Positions 1 to 6,621 of a DNA stretch of 7,396 nt are shown one piece after another. The stretch lies in contig CAMLEF010000237.1 of assembly GCA_946478675.1 (NCBI GenBank), forward strand, positions 1 through 7,396. The letters run 5' to 3'. Position 1 is the first letter of the stretch. Each line of letters begins with the position of its first letter. The notes under the pieces are model-generated. The model ran no database searches and had not been told where the DNA came from. It was given only the letters and a program-made list of their open reading frames with translations. Origin of the DNA: an uncultured Flavobacteriales bacterium (lineage in GTDB: Bacteria > Bacteroidota > Bacteroidia > Palsa-965). Position numbers and translations under genes: made by a program.

Positions 1-2115
1 ATCGCAGTAACCGCAGGCGCAACGGCAGTTACCTGCCACGGCAGCAACGATGGTTCCGCATTTGTTACTTCACAGATCGGCGGCACCGGCACGTTTGTTT
101 ACAGCCTTAACAACACCAACTTCCAGTCGTCGAATACCTTCAACGGCCTGACGGCAGGCAACTATACGATTTACGTGCGTGACGTTGCCGGTTGCACGGG
201 CACCGCTACGGTAACGGTTACCGAACCTGCTGCGCTTGCAGCAACGGCAACTGTAACCAACGCAGCCTGCAACGGTGAATACAACGGTTCAATTACCGTA
301 AACGTTACCGGTGGCATCCCGGGCTACAGCTACAGCATCGACGGAGAAAACTTCCAGTCGTCGAACGTCTTCAACGAACTTCCCTCTGGTTCTTACACCA
401 TCACGGTCGTTGATCAGAACGGCGAAAGCTCCTGCCAGACTTCAGTAGTGGCTAACATTACACAGCCCACGCTGATCGGTGCAACTATCACCACCGGTTC
501 TTCTACCTGCGGCAACTCCAATGGTACACTCCTCGTAGTGGCCAGCGGCGGCTCAGGCTCCGGTTACCAGTACAGCCTCGACGGTGTTAACTTCTCTTCA
601 GGTAACTCGTTCAGCAACCTCCAGTCCGGCAATTACAACATCGTGATCACCGACGGTACAGGCTGCATGAATGTCTTCACCGCTTCCATCAACGATGCGA
701 ACGGTCCTTCCATCACCTCGATCAGCCACACCAACGCTTCCTGCAATGGCAGCTCGGACGGCACGATCACGATCAACACGGTCACCGGCGGCAGCGGCAC
801 GCTCTATTACAGCGTGAACGGTTCTACCTGGCAGACTTCAACCAACTTCTCCGGTCTTGATGCAGGCTCTTACAGCGTGCTTGTAAAAGACGCGAACGGT
901 TGCGTTGGCCAGACGAACGTCCTCATCACTGAGCCGTCCCCGATCATTGTTACCACGACCACCACGGATGTTACCTGCAACGGCAGCAACAGCGGCAGCG
1001 TAACCATCAACGCAGCTGGTGGCGCAGGCACGCTCGCATACGATCTCGACGATGAGATCAATTACCAGTCGAGCAACGTGTTCAACAACCTTTACGCAGG
1101 CACTTACCTTGCTATCGTTCGCGATGCGGCAGGATGCCTTGGCACCACGTATTTCACCATCAATGAACCGGTGGCGATCACCATGAACGTTGGTGTGCTT
1201 AACGTAATGTGCAATGGCGGAACGGACGGTGCGATCTACGTGTTCGCATCCGGTGGCACGGGCACGCTCCAGTACAGCCTCGATGGCGTAAACTACCAGT
1301 CCAGCTACATCTTCACCGGACTTGCTGCAGGCAACTACACGGTCTTCGTGAGAGATGCGAACGGATGCGTGAAAGTGCTGAACCGCACCATTTCCCAGCC
1401 GGCTGCACTTACCGTGACTTCAACTGTAACCGACGTTGTCTGCTCCGGCGGTAACGACGGCGTAGTCGATCTGCACGTAACCGGCGGTACCACTCCGTAT
1501 TCCTTCAGCTGGTCGAACGATGCCACCACCGAAGACATCTTCAACCTGGGCGCAGGTACGTACTCAGTAACGGTGACCGATAACAACGGTTGTTCTTATG
1601 CACAATCGTTCACCATCAACCAGCCGGCGAACCCGCTGATCGTTAACGGTGCGATCACCAACGCATCCGGACAGATCACTGCAGACGGCAGCGTGGATAT
1701 CACGATCACCGGCGGTTCTGCTCCGTATACGTTCCTGTGGAGCAACGGCGCTACCACCGAGGATATTTCCAGCGTGACCCCGGGTGTCTATACCGTTGCC
1801 ATCACTGATGCGAACGGTTGCGTAACCTCCGGCACGTTCACGGTATCCTTCAACATCGGTATCGCGGATCATAATGCGAACCTTGCTATCTCGCTTTACC
1901 CGAACCCGGCGCACGAAAGCTTCACCATCGATGCAGGCAGTGTATCGATCGACAAGCTCGAAGTGCTGGATATGCTCGGCCAGGTGGTTTACTCCTCCGA
2001 ACCGAAAACCGGCAAAGTGCAGGTGAGCACGGATAACTTCAGCCAGGGCGTTTACTTCGTTCGCATCTACACGAACGGACAGATGAGCACCCGTCGCATG
2101 GAAGTTTCCAAATAA
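1..2115 (+). CDS. SprB-repeat surface protein with T9SS sorting domain (3' part, start outside window)
   Basis: The frame is open from the first base of the window to the TAA at 2113-2115, giving 704 visible residues of a longer protein. Visible residues 1 to about 610 are eight tandem SprB-like units carrying the family pattern C-N-G-x-x-D-G, then a GG turn, a Y-S-L-D-G or W-S-N segment, A-G-x-Y and D-A-N-G-C. Residues from about 628 to the end (YPNPAHESF, then VLDMLGQVVY, GVYFVRIY and a basic tail) match the T9SS type A C-terminal sorting domain. Known for the family: such proteins are secreted through the T9SS and anchored on the cell surface; SprB itself is the gliding adhesin of Flavobacterium. 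Inferred: an extracellular adhesin or structural filament. The N-terminal signal peptide and any ligand-binding domain lie upstream and cannot be seen, so a role in gliding is not established. It is separated from the next operon by a terminator. Confidence 0.93.
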   Translation: MAVTAGATAVTCHGSNDGSAFVTSQIGGTGTFVYSLNNTNFQSSNTFNGLTAGNYTIYVRDVAGCTGTATVTVTEPAALAATATVTNAACNGEYNGSITVNVTGGIPGYSYSIDGENFQSSNVFNELPSGSYTITVVDQNGESSCQTSVVANITQPTLIGATITTGSSTCGNSNGTLLVVASGGSGSGYQYSLDGVNFSSGNSFSNLQSGNYNIVITDGTGCMNVFTASINDANGPSITSISHTNASCNGSSDGTITINTVTGGSGTLYYSVNGSTWQTSTNFSGLDAGSYSVLVKDANGCVGQTNVLITEPSPIIVTTTTTDVTCNGSNSGSVTINAAGGAGTLAYDLDDEINYQSSNVFNNLYAGTYLAIVRDAAGCLGTTYFTINEPVAITMNVGVLNVMCNGGTDGAIYVFASGGTGTLQYSLDGVNYQSSYIFTGLAAGNYTVFVRDANGCVKVLNRTISQPAALTVTSTVTDVVCSGGNDGVVDLHVTGGTTPYSFSWSNDATTEDIFNLGAGTYSVTVTDNNGCSYAQSFTINQPANPLIVNGAITNASGQITADGSVDITITGGSAPYTFLWSNGATTEDISSVTPGVYTVAITDANGCVTSGTFTVSFNIGIADHNANLAISLYPNPAHESFTIDAGSVSIDKLEVLDMLGQVVYSSEPKTGKVQVSTDNFSQGVYFVRIYTNGQMSTRRMEVSK
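31..1842 (+). repeat. Eight tandem SprB-like repeat units in the adhesin gene
   Basis: Units begin near bases 31, 265, 505, 739, 973, 1207, 1438 and 1666. Their first cysteines are spaced 78, 80, 78, 78, 78 and 77 residues apart. Units 1-6 carry a Y-S-L-D-G-x-N-Y-Q-S-S type centre, while units 7-8 carry a W-S-N-x-A-T-T-E-D centre. Most units have one cysteine near the start (in T-C-N-G) and one near the end (in D-A-N-G-C), which suggests one disulfide per unit (inference). Unit 8 lacks the first cysteine. Unit 2 carries extra residues before its second cysteine. Some stretches are close to identical at DNA level, for example the 16 bases shared near 120 and 350, so this part of an assembly is prone to collapse. 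Confidence 0.9.
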
Positions 2116-2132
2116 GCAACGGTTCATCCTTG

Positions 2133-2166
2133 AAAAGCGGGCGGGTTTTACCTGCCCGCTTTTTTT
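2133..2166 (+). terminator. Rho-independent terminator after the SprB-repeat gene
   Basis: The arm at 2133-2146 (AAAAGCGGGCGGGT) pairs with 2150-2163 (ACCTGCCCGCTTTT) across a 3-nt loop, with a single G-T wobble. A run of seven T follows from 2160 to 2166. It lies 17 nt after the stop codon of the repeat protein, so it should end that transcript and insulate the mla operon. Confidence 0.93.
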
Positions 2167-2269
2167 ATGACCAATGTCAGTTCTGCCCCGGGATGCGGTC
2201 ATATGCCGTATTTTAAAACAGGTGAACCTTTACCGCACGATTAGCAGTAATCGAAACCCGCTGTTGACA

Positions 2270-2368
2270 ATGCCTGTATCTGCTTGGAAAAATTTTCTTC
2301 TTGAGACGTCCGAACTCTCGCGGTTCACCGGGCGTTTTTTTCGTGAAGGCCGTCGCCCGCGCGATTAA
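2270..2368 (+). pseudogene. mlaE: N-terminal piece of mlaE, cut off by an in-frame TAA
   Basis: An ATG at 2270 opens a 32-residue frame (MPVSAWKNFLLE, then SRFTGRFFREGRR) that ends at TAA 2366-2368. It is in the same frame as, and directly abuts, the MlaE-like frame that begins at 2369. Its content (a Leu/Phe-rich helix, then F-F-R-E and a basic stretch) is what the N-terminal cytoplasmic helix of Bacteroidota MlaE permeases looks like just before the R-Q-C-x-x-I-G-Y-K-S-L segment. From family knowledge, the spacing from F-F-R-E to R-Q-C fits with one residue, often acidic, at the place of the stop. I therefore read it as the true 5' end of mlaE. No good Shine-Dalgarno sequence precedes the ATG, which is common in this phylum. 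Possible causes are a real nonsense mutation (for example GAA to TAA), a sequencing error, or stop readthrough or reinitiation. Confidence 0.7.
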
Positions 2369-2375
2369 TTGCGCG
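2358..2375. repeat. 18-nt near-palindrome centred on the in-frame stop of mlaE
   Basis: CGCGCGATT and AATTGCGCG form two 9-nt half sites with no spacer. Eight of the nine positions pair by Watson-Crick rules and one is G-T. The centre lies inside the TAA at 2366-2368. It may be chance in a CG-rich reading frame, a protein-binding site, or a spot prone to sequencing or mutational error. The sequence does not decide between these. Confidence 0.5.
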
Positions 2376-3037
2376 AAAGGATCCGGCAATGTTTTTTCAT
2401 AGGCTATAAATCGCTCGGGCTCGCAGCCGTCACCGCGTTCATCATGGGACTGGTCATCACGATCCAGTCGCGCCCGACGCTGGTGGAATTCGGCGCGGAA
2501 GCCTGGTTGCCGAAAATGGTATCGGTGTCGCTCGTGCGCGAGATCGTCCCGGTGATCACCGCGCTCATCTGCGCAGGCAAGATCGGTTCGGGAATAGGAG
2601 CGGAGCTGGGCTCGATGCGCGTCACCGAACAGATCGATGCGATGGAAGTTTCCGGCACCAACCCGTATAAATACCTCGTCGTAACGCGTGTGTTCGCCAC
2701 GATGCTGATGGTGCCCGTGCTCGTGATGATCTCGAACGCGGTTTCCCTCTACGGCAGCTATCTCGGCGCCAACATCCGCGGCGTGATCAGCTGGAAGCTC
2801 TTCTGGGGACAGGTGTGGGAAGTGCTTGCCTTCAGCGATCTTCTTCCGGCGCTGCTCAAAACCTTCTTCTTCGGTTTTGCGATCGGCATCGTCGGTTGCT
2901 ATAAAGGTTATTACACTTCCGGCGGCACCGAGGGCGTAGGTCGTGCGGCCAACGCGGCGGTTGTCATCGCTTCACTGCTGGTATTCGTGCTCGACCTTAT
3001 CGCGGTCCAGATCACCGATATTCTCAACCTGAACTGA
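2369..3037 (+). CDS. mlaE: MlaE-family ABC transporter permease (main body, after the in-frame stop)
   Basis: This is the membrane subunit of an MCE-type phospholipid ABC transporter in the inner membrane. The 222 residues downstream of the TAA hold nearly the whole permease domain. They include R-Q-C-F-F-I-G-Y-K-S-L, G-L-V-I-T-I-Q-S-R-P-T-L, the highly conserved A-G-K-I-G-S-G-I-G-A-E-L-G-S-M-R-V-T-E-Q-I-D-A-M at about residues 69-92, then S-G-T-N-P, and G-T-E-G-V-G-R-A-A-N near residue 187. Roughly five hydrophobic segments are visible (about 10-31, 57-75, 103-127, 160-177 and 197-217). The only in-frame start next to the stop is TTG at 2369, with no ribosome site in front of it. The natural start is more likely ATG 2270, which would give a 255-codon gene of normal family length with one nonsense codon. 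The stop TGA overlaps the ATG of mlaF by one base, showing translational coupling. Function in this genome depends on whether the stop is real. Confidence 0.88.
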   Translation: MRERIRQCFFIGYKSLGLAAVTAFIMGLVITIQSRPTLVEFGAEAWLPKMVSVSLVREIVPVITALICAGKIGSGIGAELGSMRVTEQIDAMEVSGTNPYKYLVVTRVFATMLMVPVLVMISNAVSLYGSYLGANIRGVISWKLFWGQVWEVLAFSDLLPALLKTFFFGFAIGIVGCYKGYYTSGGTEGVGRAANAAVVIASLLVFVLDLIAVQITDILNLN

Positions 3038-3798
3038 TGGAAACGCGGACGAACATATCACAACCTTCCGCTGACGAAGTCATCACCATCAGCGGCGTGC
3101 ACAAGTCGTTCGGTGAAAACCACGTGCTGCGGAATTTCAACGTCGGGCTGAAGCGCGGAGAGAATCTTGTCGTGCTCGGTAAATCCGGTTCAGGAAAATC
3201 CGTGCTCATCAAATGCATTATCGGCCTCATTCGTCCCGAGCAGGGCTCCATCAAAGCTTTCGGGCAGGAGCTGGTCGGCATGAAGCGGGAGCCGCTCGAT
3301 AAAATGCGCGTTCGCATCGGCTTTCTTTTCCAGAGCAACGCGCTGTACGATTCGATGACCGTTCGCGAGAACCTCGAATTCCCGCTGCGCCGTCACGGAA
3401 AAGAAAAGACGCACGAAGAGATCGACGCGCTCGTGGAAGAAGCGCTCGGCAACGTCGGGCTGCGTCACACGATCGACATGATGCCTTCGGAATTGTCCGG
3501 CGGCATGCGCAAACGGATCGCGCTGGCACGCACGCTCATCCTGAAACCGGAAATCATTCTCTACGATGAGCCGACCACCGGTCTCGATCCCGTCACCGCG
3601 CGTGAGATCAGCAACCTGATCGTCGAAGTGCAGCATAAATACAACACTTCGGCCATTATCATTTCACACGATATGAATTGCGTGAAGCTTGCTTCCAACC
3701 GCGTGGTGCTGCTGCTCGACGGCGCTGCATACGCCTCCGGCAGCTGGAAGGAATTTTCGCAATCGAACGATCCGAAGATCAAACAGTTTTTCGACTGA
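3037..3798 (+). CDS. mlaF: MlaF-family ABC transporter ATPase
   Basis: This is the cytoplasmic ATPase that drives the MlaE permease in MCE-type phospholipid transport. The 253-residue protein has all the ABC motifs in order: Walker A GKSGSGKS at 48-55, Q-loop Gln 99 (F-L-F-Q-S-N-A-L-Y-D-S-M-T-V), signature LSGGM at 153-157, Walker B ILYDEP at 174-179 with catalytic Glu 178, the D-loop after T-G-L-D-P, and the H-loop His 211. The L-F-Q-S-x-A-L-[FY]-D-S-[ML]-T-V segment and the LSGGMRKR signature are characteristic of the MlaF/Mkl branch rather than of generic ABC importers. Length is normal for the family. The start ATG overlaps the TGA of mlaE by one base, and mlaD follows after 3 nt. No key residue is missing. 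Confidence 0.95.
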   Translation: METRTNISQPSADEVITISGVHKSFGENHVLRNFNVGLKRGENLVVLGKSGSGKSVLIKCIIGLIRPEQGSIKAFGQELVGMKREPLDKMRVRIGFLFQSNALYDSMTVRENLEFPLRRHGKEKTHEEIDALVEEALGNVGLRHTIDMMPSELSGGMRKRIALARTLILKPEIILYDEPTTGLDPVTAREISNLIVEVQHKYNTSAIIISHDMNCVKLASNRVVLLLDGAAYASGSWKEFSQSNDPKIKQFFD

Positions 3799-3801
3799 AC
3801 G

Positions 3802-4779
3802 ATGAAAAAAGAAACGACAAGAGGAATACGACTCGGAATTTTCGTGCTGGTCGGCACGCTGTTCCTCATCGCCGCACTTTACCTGATCGGCGACAAGCGC
3901 AATCTTTTCGGCGGCACGATCCGGCTGCGTGCCGATTTTCACAATGTGAACGGCCTCACTGCCGGCAATAACGTGCGCTTCTCCGGCATCAACGTCGGAA
4001 CGGTGGAGAGCGTGGAAGTGCTGCCCGGCGGCTCCGTTTCCGTCATCATGCTCATCCAGGAAAAGTATGCGCACATCATCCGCAAGAATGCCATTGCCGC
4101 AATCGGAACGGACGGGCTGATGGGCAACAAGCTCGTCAACATCAACTACGTCGACGACCACGGCGAATTTATCCAGGATGGCGATCTGCTGAATACACAA
4201 ATGCCGATCGATACCGATGAAATGATCCGTACGCTCAGCGGTACGAACGAGAATATGAAAGTCATTACCGACAACCTGCGCACGATCTCCGAAAAGATCA
4301 AGAACAGCAATTCGCTCTGGAGCTTTCTCGCCGACACGGTGGTTGCCGATAACGTTCGCCAGGCTGTCGTCAACATTCGTCTCACCGGCGAGCGCACCGC
4401 CATCATCACCGGCGATCTCAGCCGCATCACCGGCGACATCCGCGCAGGAAAAGGAACCGTGGGCGCGCTCATCACCGATACCACGCTCAGCGGAAACCTG
4501 CGCCAGTCGATCGTCACGATCAAAGCCGTCAGCGATCGCATGGCGCTGGTTACCGGCGACGTGAGCGCAGTGACCGGGCAGGTGAGAAGCGGGCAGGGAA
4601 CCGTCGGCGCACTGGTCATGGACACGACGCTGGTCGGCAGGCTGAATCAAAGCATCATCAACCTGCAGAACGGCACCGCAGGTTTCAACGAAAACATGGA
4701 AGCATTAAAGCACAGCTTTCTCCTGCGGGGCTATTTCCGCAAGCAGGAAAAGAAAAACGCTACACCCAACGCTCAGTAA
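3802..4779 (+). CDS. mlaD: MlaD-family MCE-domain substrate-binding protein
   Basis: The 325-residue protein has a short basic N-terminus, one membrane anchor at about 10-29, and an MCE domain at about 38-117. Visible MCE hallmarks are the V-x-G-L-x-x-G-N-x-V-R-F-S-G-I-N-V-G-x-V run at 49-68 and the I-G-T-D-G-L-M-G-N-K segment at 101-110. Family knowledge: MlaD-type proteins form a periplasmic hexameric ring on the MlaE-MlaF complex and pass phospholipid through a central pore. The region after about 135 is predicted helical and ends in three related 48-residue units (about 170-217, 218-265 and from 266), with D-T residues repeating exactly every 48 residues (178, 226, 274). This long C-terminal helical part is more extended than in E. 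coli MlaD (about 180 residues). The gene starts 3 nt after mlaF and belongs to the same operon. Confidence 0.93.
   Translation: MKKETTRGIRLGIFVLVGTLFLIAALYLIGDKRNLFGGTIRLRADFHNVNGLTAGNNVRFSGINVGTVESVEVLPGGSVSVIMLIQEKYAHIIRKNAIAAIGTDGLMGNKLVNINYVDDHGEFIQDGDLLNTQMPIDTDEMIRTLSGTNENMKVITDNLRTISEKIKNSNSLWSFLADTVVADNVRQAVVNIRLTGERTAIITGDLSRITGDIRAGKGTVGALITDTTLSGNLRQSIVTIKAVSDRMALVTGDVSAVTGQVRSGQGTVGALVMDTTLVGRLNQSIINLQNGTAGFNENMEALKHSFLLRGYFRKQEKKNATPNAQ
4314..4740 (+). repeat. Three 48-codon repeats in the C-terminal part of mlaD
   Basis: Units at about residues 170-217, 218-265 and 266 onward of MlaD share the layout G-T-V-G-A-L, then D-T, then L-x-x-x-L-x-Q-S-I-x-x-I, followed by a helical stretch with T-G-D. 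Units 2 and 3 are the most alike, and unit 1 replaces G-T-V-G-A-L with S-L-W-S-F-L. The spacing is exact at 48 residues between the D-T pairs. The last unit diverges after its first half and runs into L-L-R-G-Y-F, a motif seen at the end of many long MlaD proteins. Confidence 0.75.
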
Positions 4780-4787
4780 ACAAAGAC

Positions 4788-5837
4788 ATGAACACGCCCG
4801 CTAAAAATTCCCCGCTCGTCATCGGTGCAACGATCCTCGTCGCACTGGCGGCGCTCTACTTCGGCAAAGTACTTTTCGTTCCGCTATTCTTCGCCGCATT
4901 GATCAGCTTTATCCTGTATCCCGTTTGTCACTGGCTCGAGAATAAAGGTTTCTCCCGCTCGCTCGCTATTGGAGTGAGCCTCACGCTGGCGATCCTGCCG
5001 GTGGGCGCGATCGTTTACGTGCTCATCCGCCAGGTGATGGAGATTGGCTCCAACTGGACGTTCATCAGCCAGAAGCTGCACCAGGTAACCGGCATGCTCG
5101 ACCTCCCGGATCCGCAGTCGATGAACACCGGCGAACGCCAGGCCTGGATCAAACAACTGCTGAATAAAAATTCCTCGCAGCTGTTTTCCGGTGTCATGGG
5201 CTCTGCCGCGTCGCTCGTACAGGTCGTCATCATCCCGTTTTACGCAGCGCTGATCCTCTATCATCGCCAACGCCTCATTCGGTTTTTGCAATCGCTGTTT
5301 CCGGCGGAGCAGGCGGAACGCGTCAAAGCGGTATTGCATGAAACCGTTTTCACGTATTACAATTTCGTGAAAGGCATGCTCATCGTTTATCTCGTCGTCG
5401 GCGTGCTCAACAGCGTCGGGCTGGCGCTGCTCGGCATTCCGAATGCGGTCATTTACGGTTTCACAGCATCAATCCTCACGTTCATTCCCTACGTCGGCAT
5501 CATGATCGGCTCCGTCATGCCCATCATCACGGCGTGGGCGCTGCACGACAGCATTTATTACCCGCTTGGCGTCGTCGCCATCTTTGCATTCGTGCAATTC
5601 CTCGAAGCGAACCTCATCTTCCCGTTAGCCGTCAGCGCGCGCATCAAAGTGAATACGCTGGTCACACTGATGGCCATCTTCCTCGGCGGAATCATTTGGG
5701 GCGCTACCGGCATGATCCTCTTTATTCCGTTTGTCGCAATCCTGAAGCTCATCGCCGAAAAAACCGATAACCTGCGGCCACTGGCTGATCTGCTGGACGA
5801 CGACAACGGCAACCGTGAAAAAAAGAAAAACGCATAA
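4788..5837 (+). CDS. AI-2E/PerM-family transporter (UPF0118)
   Basis: The 349-residue integral membrane protein has about seven to eight hydrophobic segments (about 10-27, 28-46, 57-82, 137-158, 195-217, 220-250, 257-280 and 289-320). A soluble loop between about 85 and 135 separates the N-terminal pair from the rest. Family hallmarks are V-V-I-I-P-F-Y-x-A-L-I-L-Y near 146-158, G-I-P-N-A followed by F-I-P-Y-V-G at 216-237, the P-L-x-V-S-x-R-I-K-V-N-T-L segment at 279-291, and G-x-x-W-G-x-x-G-x-I-L-x-I-P at 301-314. The family is named for the E. coli AI-2 exporter TqsA, but members also do other jobs (for example Na+/H+ antiport), so the substrate is unknown here. It starts 8 nt after mlaD and is probably co-transcribed. 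The charged C-terminal tail (D-D-D, then E-K-K-K) is cytoplasmic-like. Confidence 0.92.
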   Translation: MNTPAKNSPLVIGATILVALAALYFGKVLFVPLFFAALISFILYPVCHWLENKGFSRSLAIGVSLTLAILPVGAIVYVLIRQVMEIGSNWTFISQKLHQVTGMLDLPDPQSMNTGERQAWIKQLLNKNSSQLFSGVMGSAASLVQVVIIPFYAALILYHRQRLIRFLQSLFPAEQAERVKAVLHETVFTYYNFVKGMLIVYLVVGVLNSVGLALLGIPNAVIYGFTASILTFIPYVGIMIGSVMPIITAWALHDSIYYPLGVVAIFAFVQFLEANLIFPLAVSARIKVNTLVTLMAIFLGGIIWGATGMILFIPFVAILKLIAEKTDNLRPLADLLDDDNGNREKKKNA

Positions 5838-5848
5838 AACCTACTCCC

Positions 5849-6196
5849 ATGAAAATTCTCATCAACGACCACCGCAAGCTCTTCGCTATCCAGGAAGAGT
5901 TTTCAAAAATGTTTCCGAACCTCGGCCTGCTTTTCTATTCGAAACGCGCGCATGAAAAAGCGGAACATTCCCGGAAAGCCGTGCTGCATGGCGGAGCGAC
6001 CATCGGCGAATGCCGCATCATTCATGAAAAAGGCGAGCTGACGATTACGCCGCAGATGACCGTAGCCGATCTCGAAGATGCGTTCAGCAGCGTGTACGGC
6101 CTCACCGTTGAAGTCGCGACGAAAAAAGGCGACAAACAAACTGTCGTTGAAGACGGGAAAGGCCGGTCGCTCGAAGCGCTGAATGCGAAAGCGTAA
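5849..6196 (+). CDS. Small conserved-type protein of unknown function (115 aa)
   Basis: I do not recognise a named domain. The protein is soluble, with no signal peptide or membrane segment. It opens with a short strand (M-K-I-L-I-N-D), then a helix (about 9-21, I-Q-E-E-F-S-K-M-F-P), a strand at 25-30, and a basic His-containing linker at 31-45. A well-ordered middle follows: T-I-G-E-C-R-I-I-H at 51-59 and E-L-T-I-T-P-Q-M-T-V-A-D-L-E-D-A-F at 63-79, then Y-G-L-T-V-E-V-A at 83-90 and a variable tail. I recall similar short proteins (with I-Q-E-E-F, G-E-C-R and T-V-A-D-L-E) in other Bacteroidota, which supports a real gene, but no function is known to me. It lies 11 nt after the AI-2E-family gene and 5 nt before the STAS-like gene, so it is likely translated from the same transcript. 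Confidence 0.8.
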   Translation: MKILINDHRKLFAIQEEFSKMFPNLGLLFYSKRAHEKAEHSRKAVLHGGATIGECRIIHEKGELTITPQMTVADLEDAFSSVYGLTVEVATKKGDKQTVVEDGKGRSLEALNAKA

Positions 6197-6201
6197 CGGC
6201 G

Positions 6202-6621
6202 ATGGCAGAGATCGAACGGTCCATTGAATTAAAAGCGACGCGCGTGATGCTGCGCAGCGACGGGCTATTGCACATTCATATCCGCTCCGGCGCCGATATG
6301 CAACTCGATGATGCGGTCGCGACGTTATCCGCGATGCGCAAATTGGGAAAAGGAAAAAAGTTCCCGGTGCTCATCGATGCTGGCGAGTTTGCAGCTGTCG
6401 ATAAAGAAGTGCGAATTCTCTCGGCTTCGAGAGAAGGAAATCTCTATACGTTGGCGGATGCGATCGTGCATCAATCTTTTGCGCAGCAGCTCATCGCCAA
6501 TTTTTACGTGAAGCACAACAAGCCGGTCGTACCGACGCGTATCTTCCGCGATCATCGTTCCGCCGTGCGCTGGCTGAAAACGTTTTTGAAAAAGCCTGCA
6601 AGCAAAAAGGACGACCGTTGA
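6202..6621 (+). CDS. SpoIIAA/STAS-like domain protein (139 aa)
   Basis: The protein is small and soluble. Visible signature features of the Bacteroidota SpoIIAA-like group are L-L-H-I-H-I at 22-27, a helix at 35-48, K-F-P-V-L-I-D-A at 53-60 (central strand with Asp), V-D-K-E-V-R at 66-71, A-D-A-I-V at 85-89, S-F-A-Q-Q-L-I-A-N-F-Y at 92-102, N-K-P-V-V-P-T-R-I-F at 106-115, and A-V-R-W-L at 121-125. STAS-like folds usually act as regulatory or lipid/nucleotide-binding modules; no phosphorylatable serine in a canonical anti-sigma antagonist motif is obvious. It is the last gene of the mla-led operon, 5 nt after the 115-residue protein. Its stop codon lies in the loop of the operon terminator, whose stem encodes the final residues. 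A role as an MlaB-like regulator is possible but not shown. Confidence 0.82.
   Translation: MAEIERSIELKATRVMLRSDGLLHIHIRSGADMQLDDAVATLSAMRKLGKGKKFPVLIDAGEFAAVDKEVRILSASREGNLYTLADAIVHQSFAQQLIANFYVKHNKPVVPTRIFRDHRSAVRWLKTFLKKPASKKDDR

Noticed and set aside
31..1842. Regular DNA periodicity that could suggest a CRISPR or other non-coding repeat array
   Set aside because: The period of about 234 bases is in frame, diverged at codon level and explained by protein repeat units.
1564..2202. 212-codon open frame on the - strand over the adhesin 3' end and terminator
   Set aside because: It is antisense to the strongly supported T9SS sorting domain and runs through a terminator. The translation looks like a shadow of repeat coding sequence.
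2167..2269. Possible Bacteroidota-type promoter for the mla operon (TATTTTAA near 2209)
   Set aside because: It matches TAnnTTTG only partly and no TTG box lies at the right distance upstream. A promoter is expected in this gap, but I cannot place it.
2174..2269. Upstream extension of the mlaE frame to an ATG at 2174
   Set aside because: Residues before the ATG at 2270 show no resemblance to the family, and the extension begins only 8 nt after the preceding terminator.
2321..2341. Short hairpin plus seven T, resembling a terminator inside the start of mlaE
   Set aside because: The stem is only about 4 bp with a 2-nt loop, and the T run encodes the conserved Phe-Phe pair of the permease N-terminus.
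3664..4650. Long open frame (328 codons) on the - strand across mlaD
   Set aside because: It lies antisense to a gene with clear MCE-domain homology, its translation is low-complexity and rich in His, Asp, Val and Ala as expected for a codon shadow, and it matches nothing I recognise.
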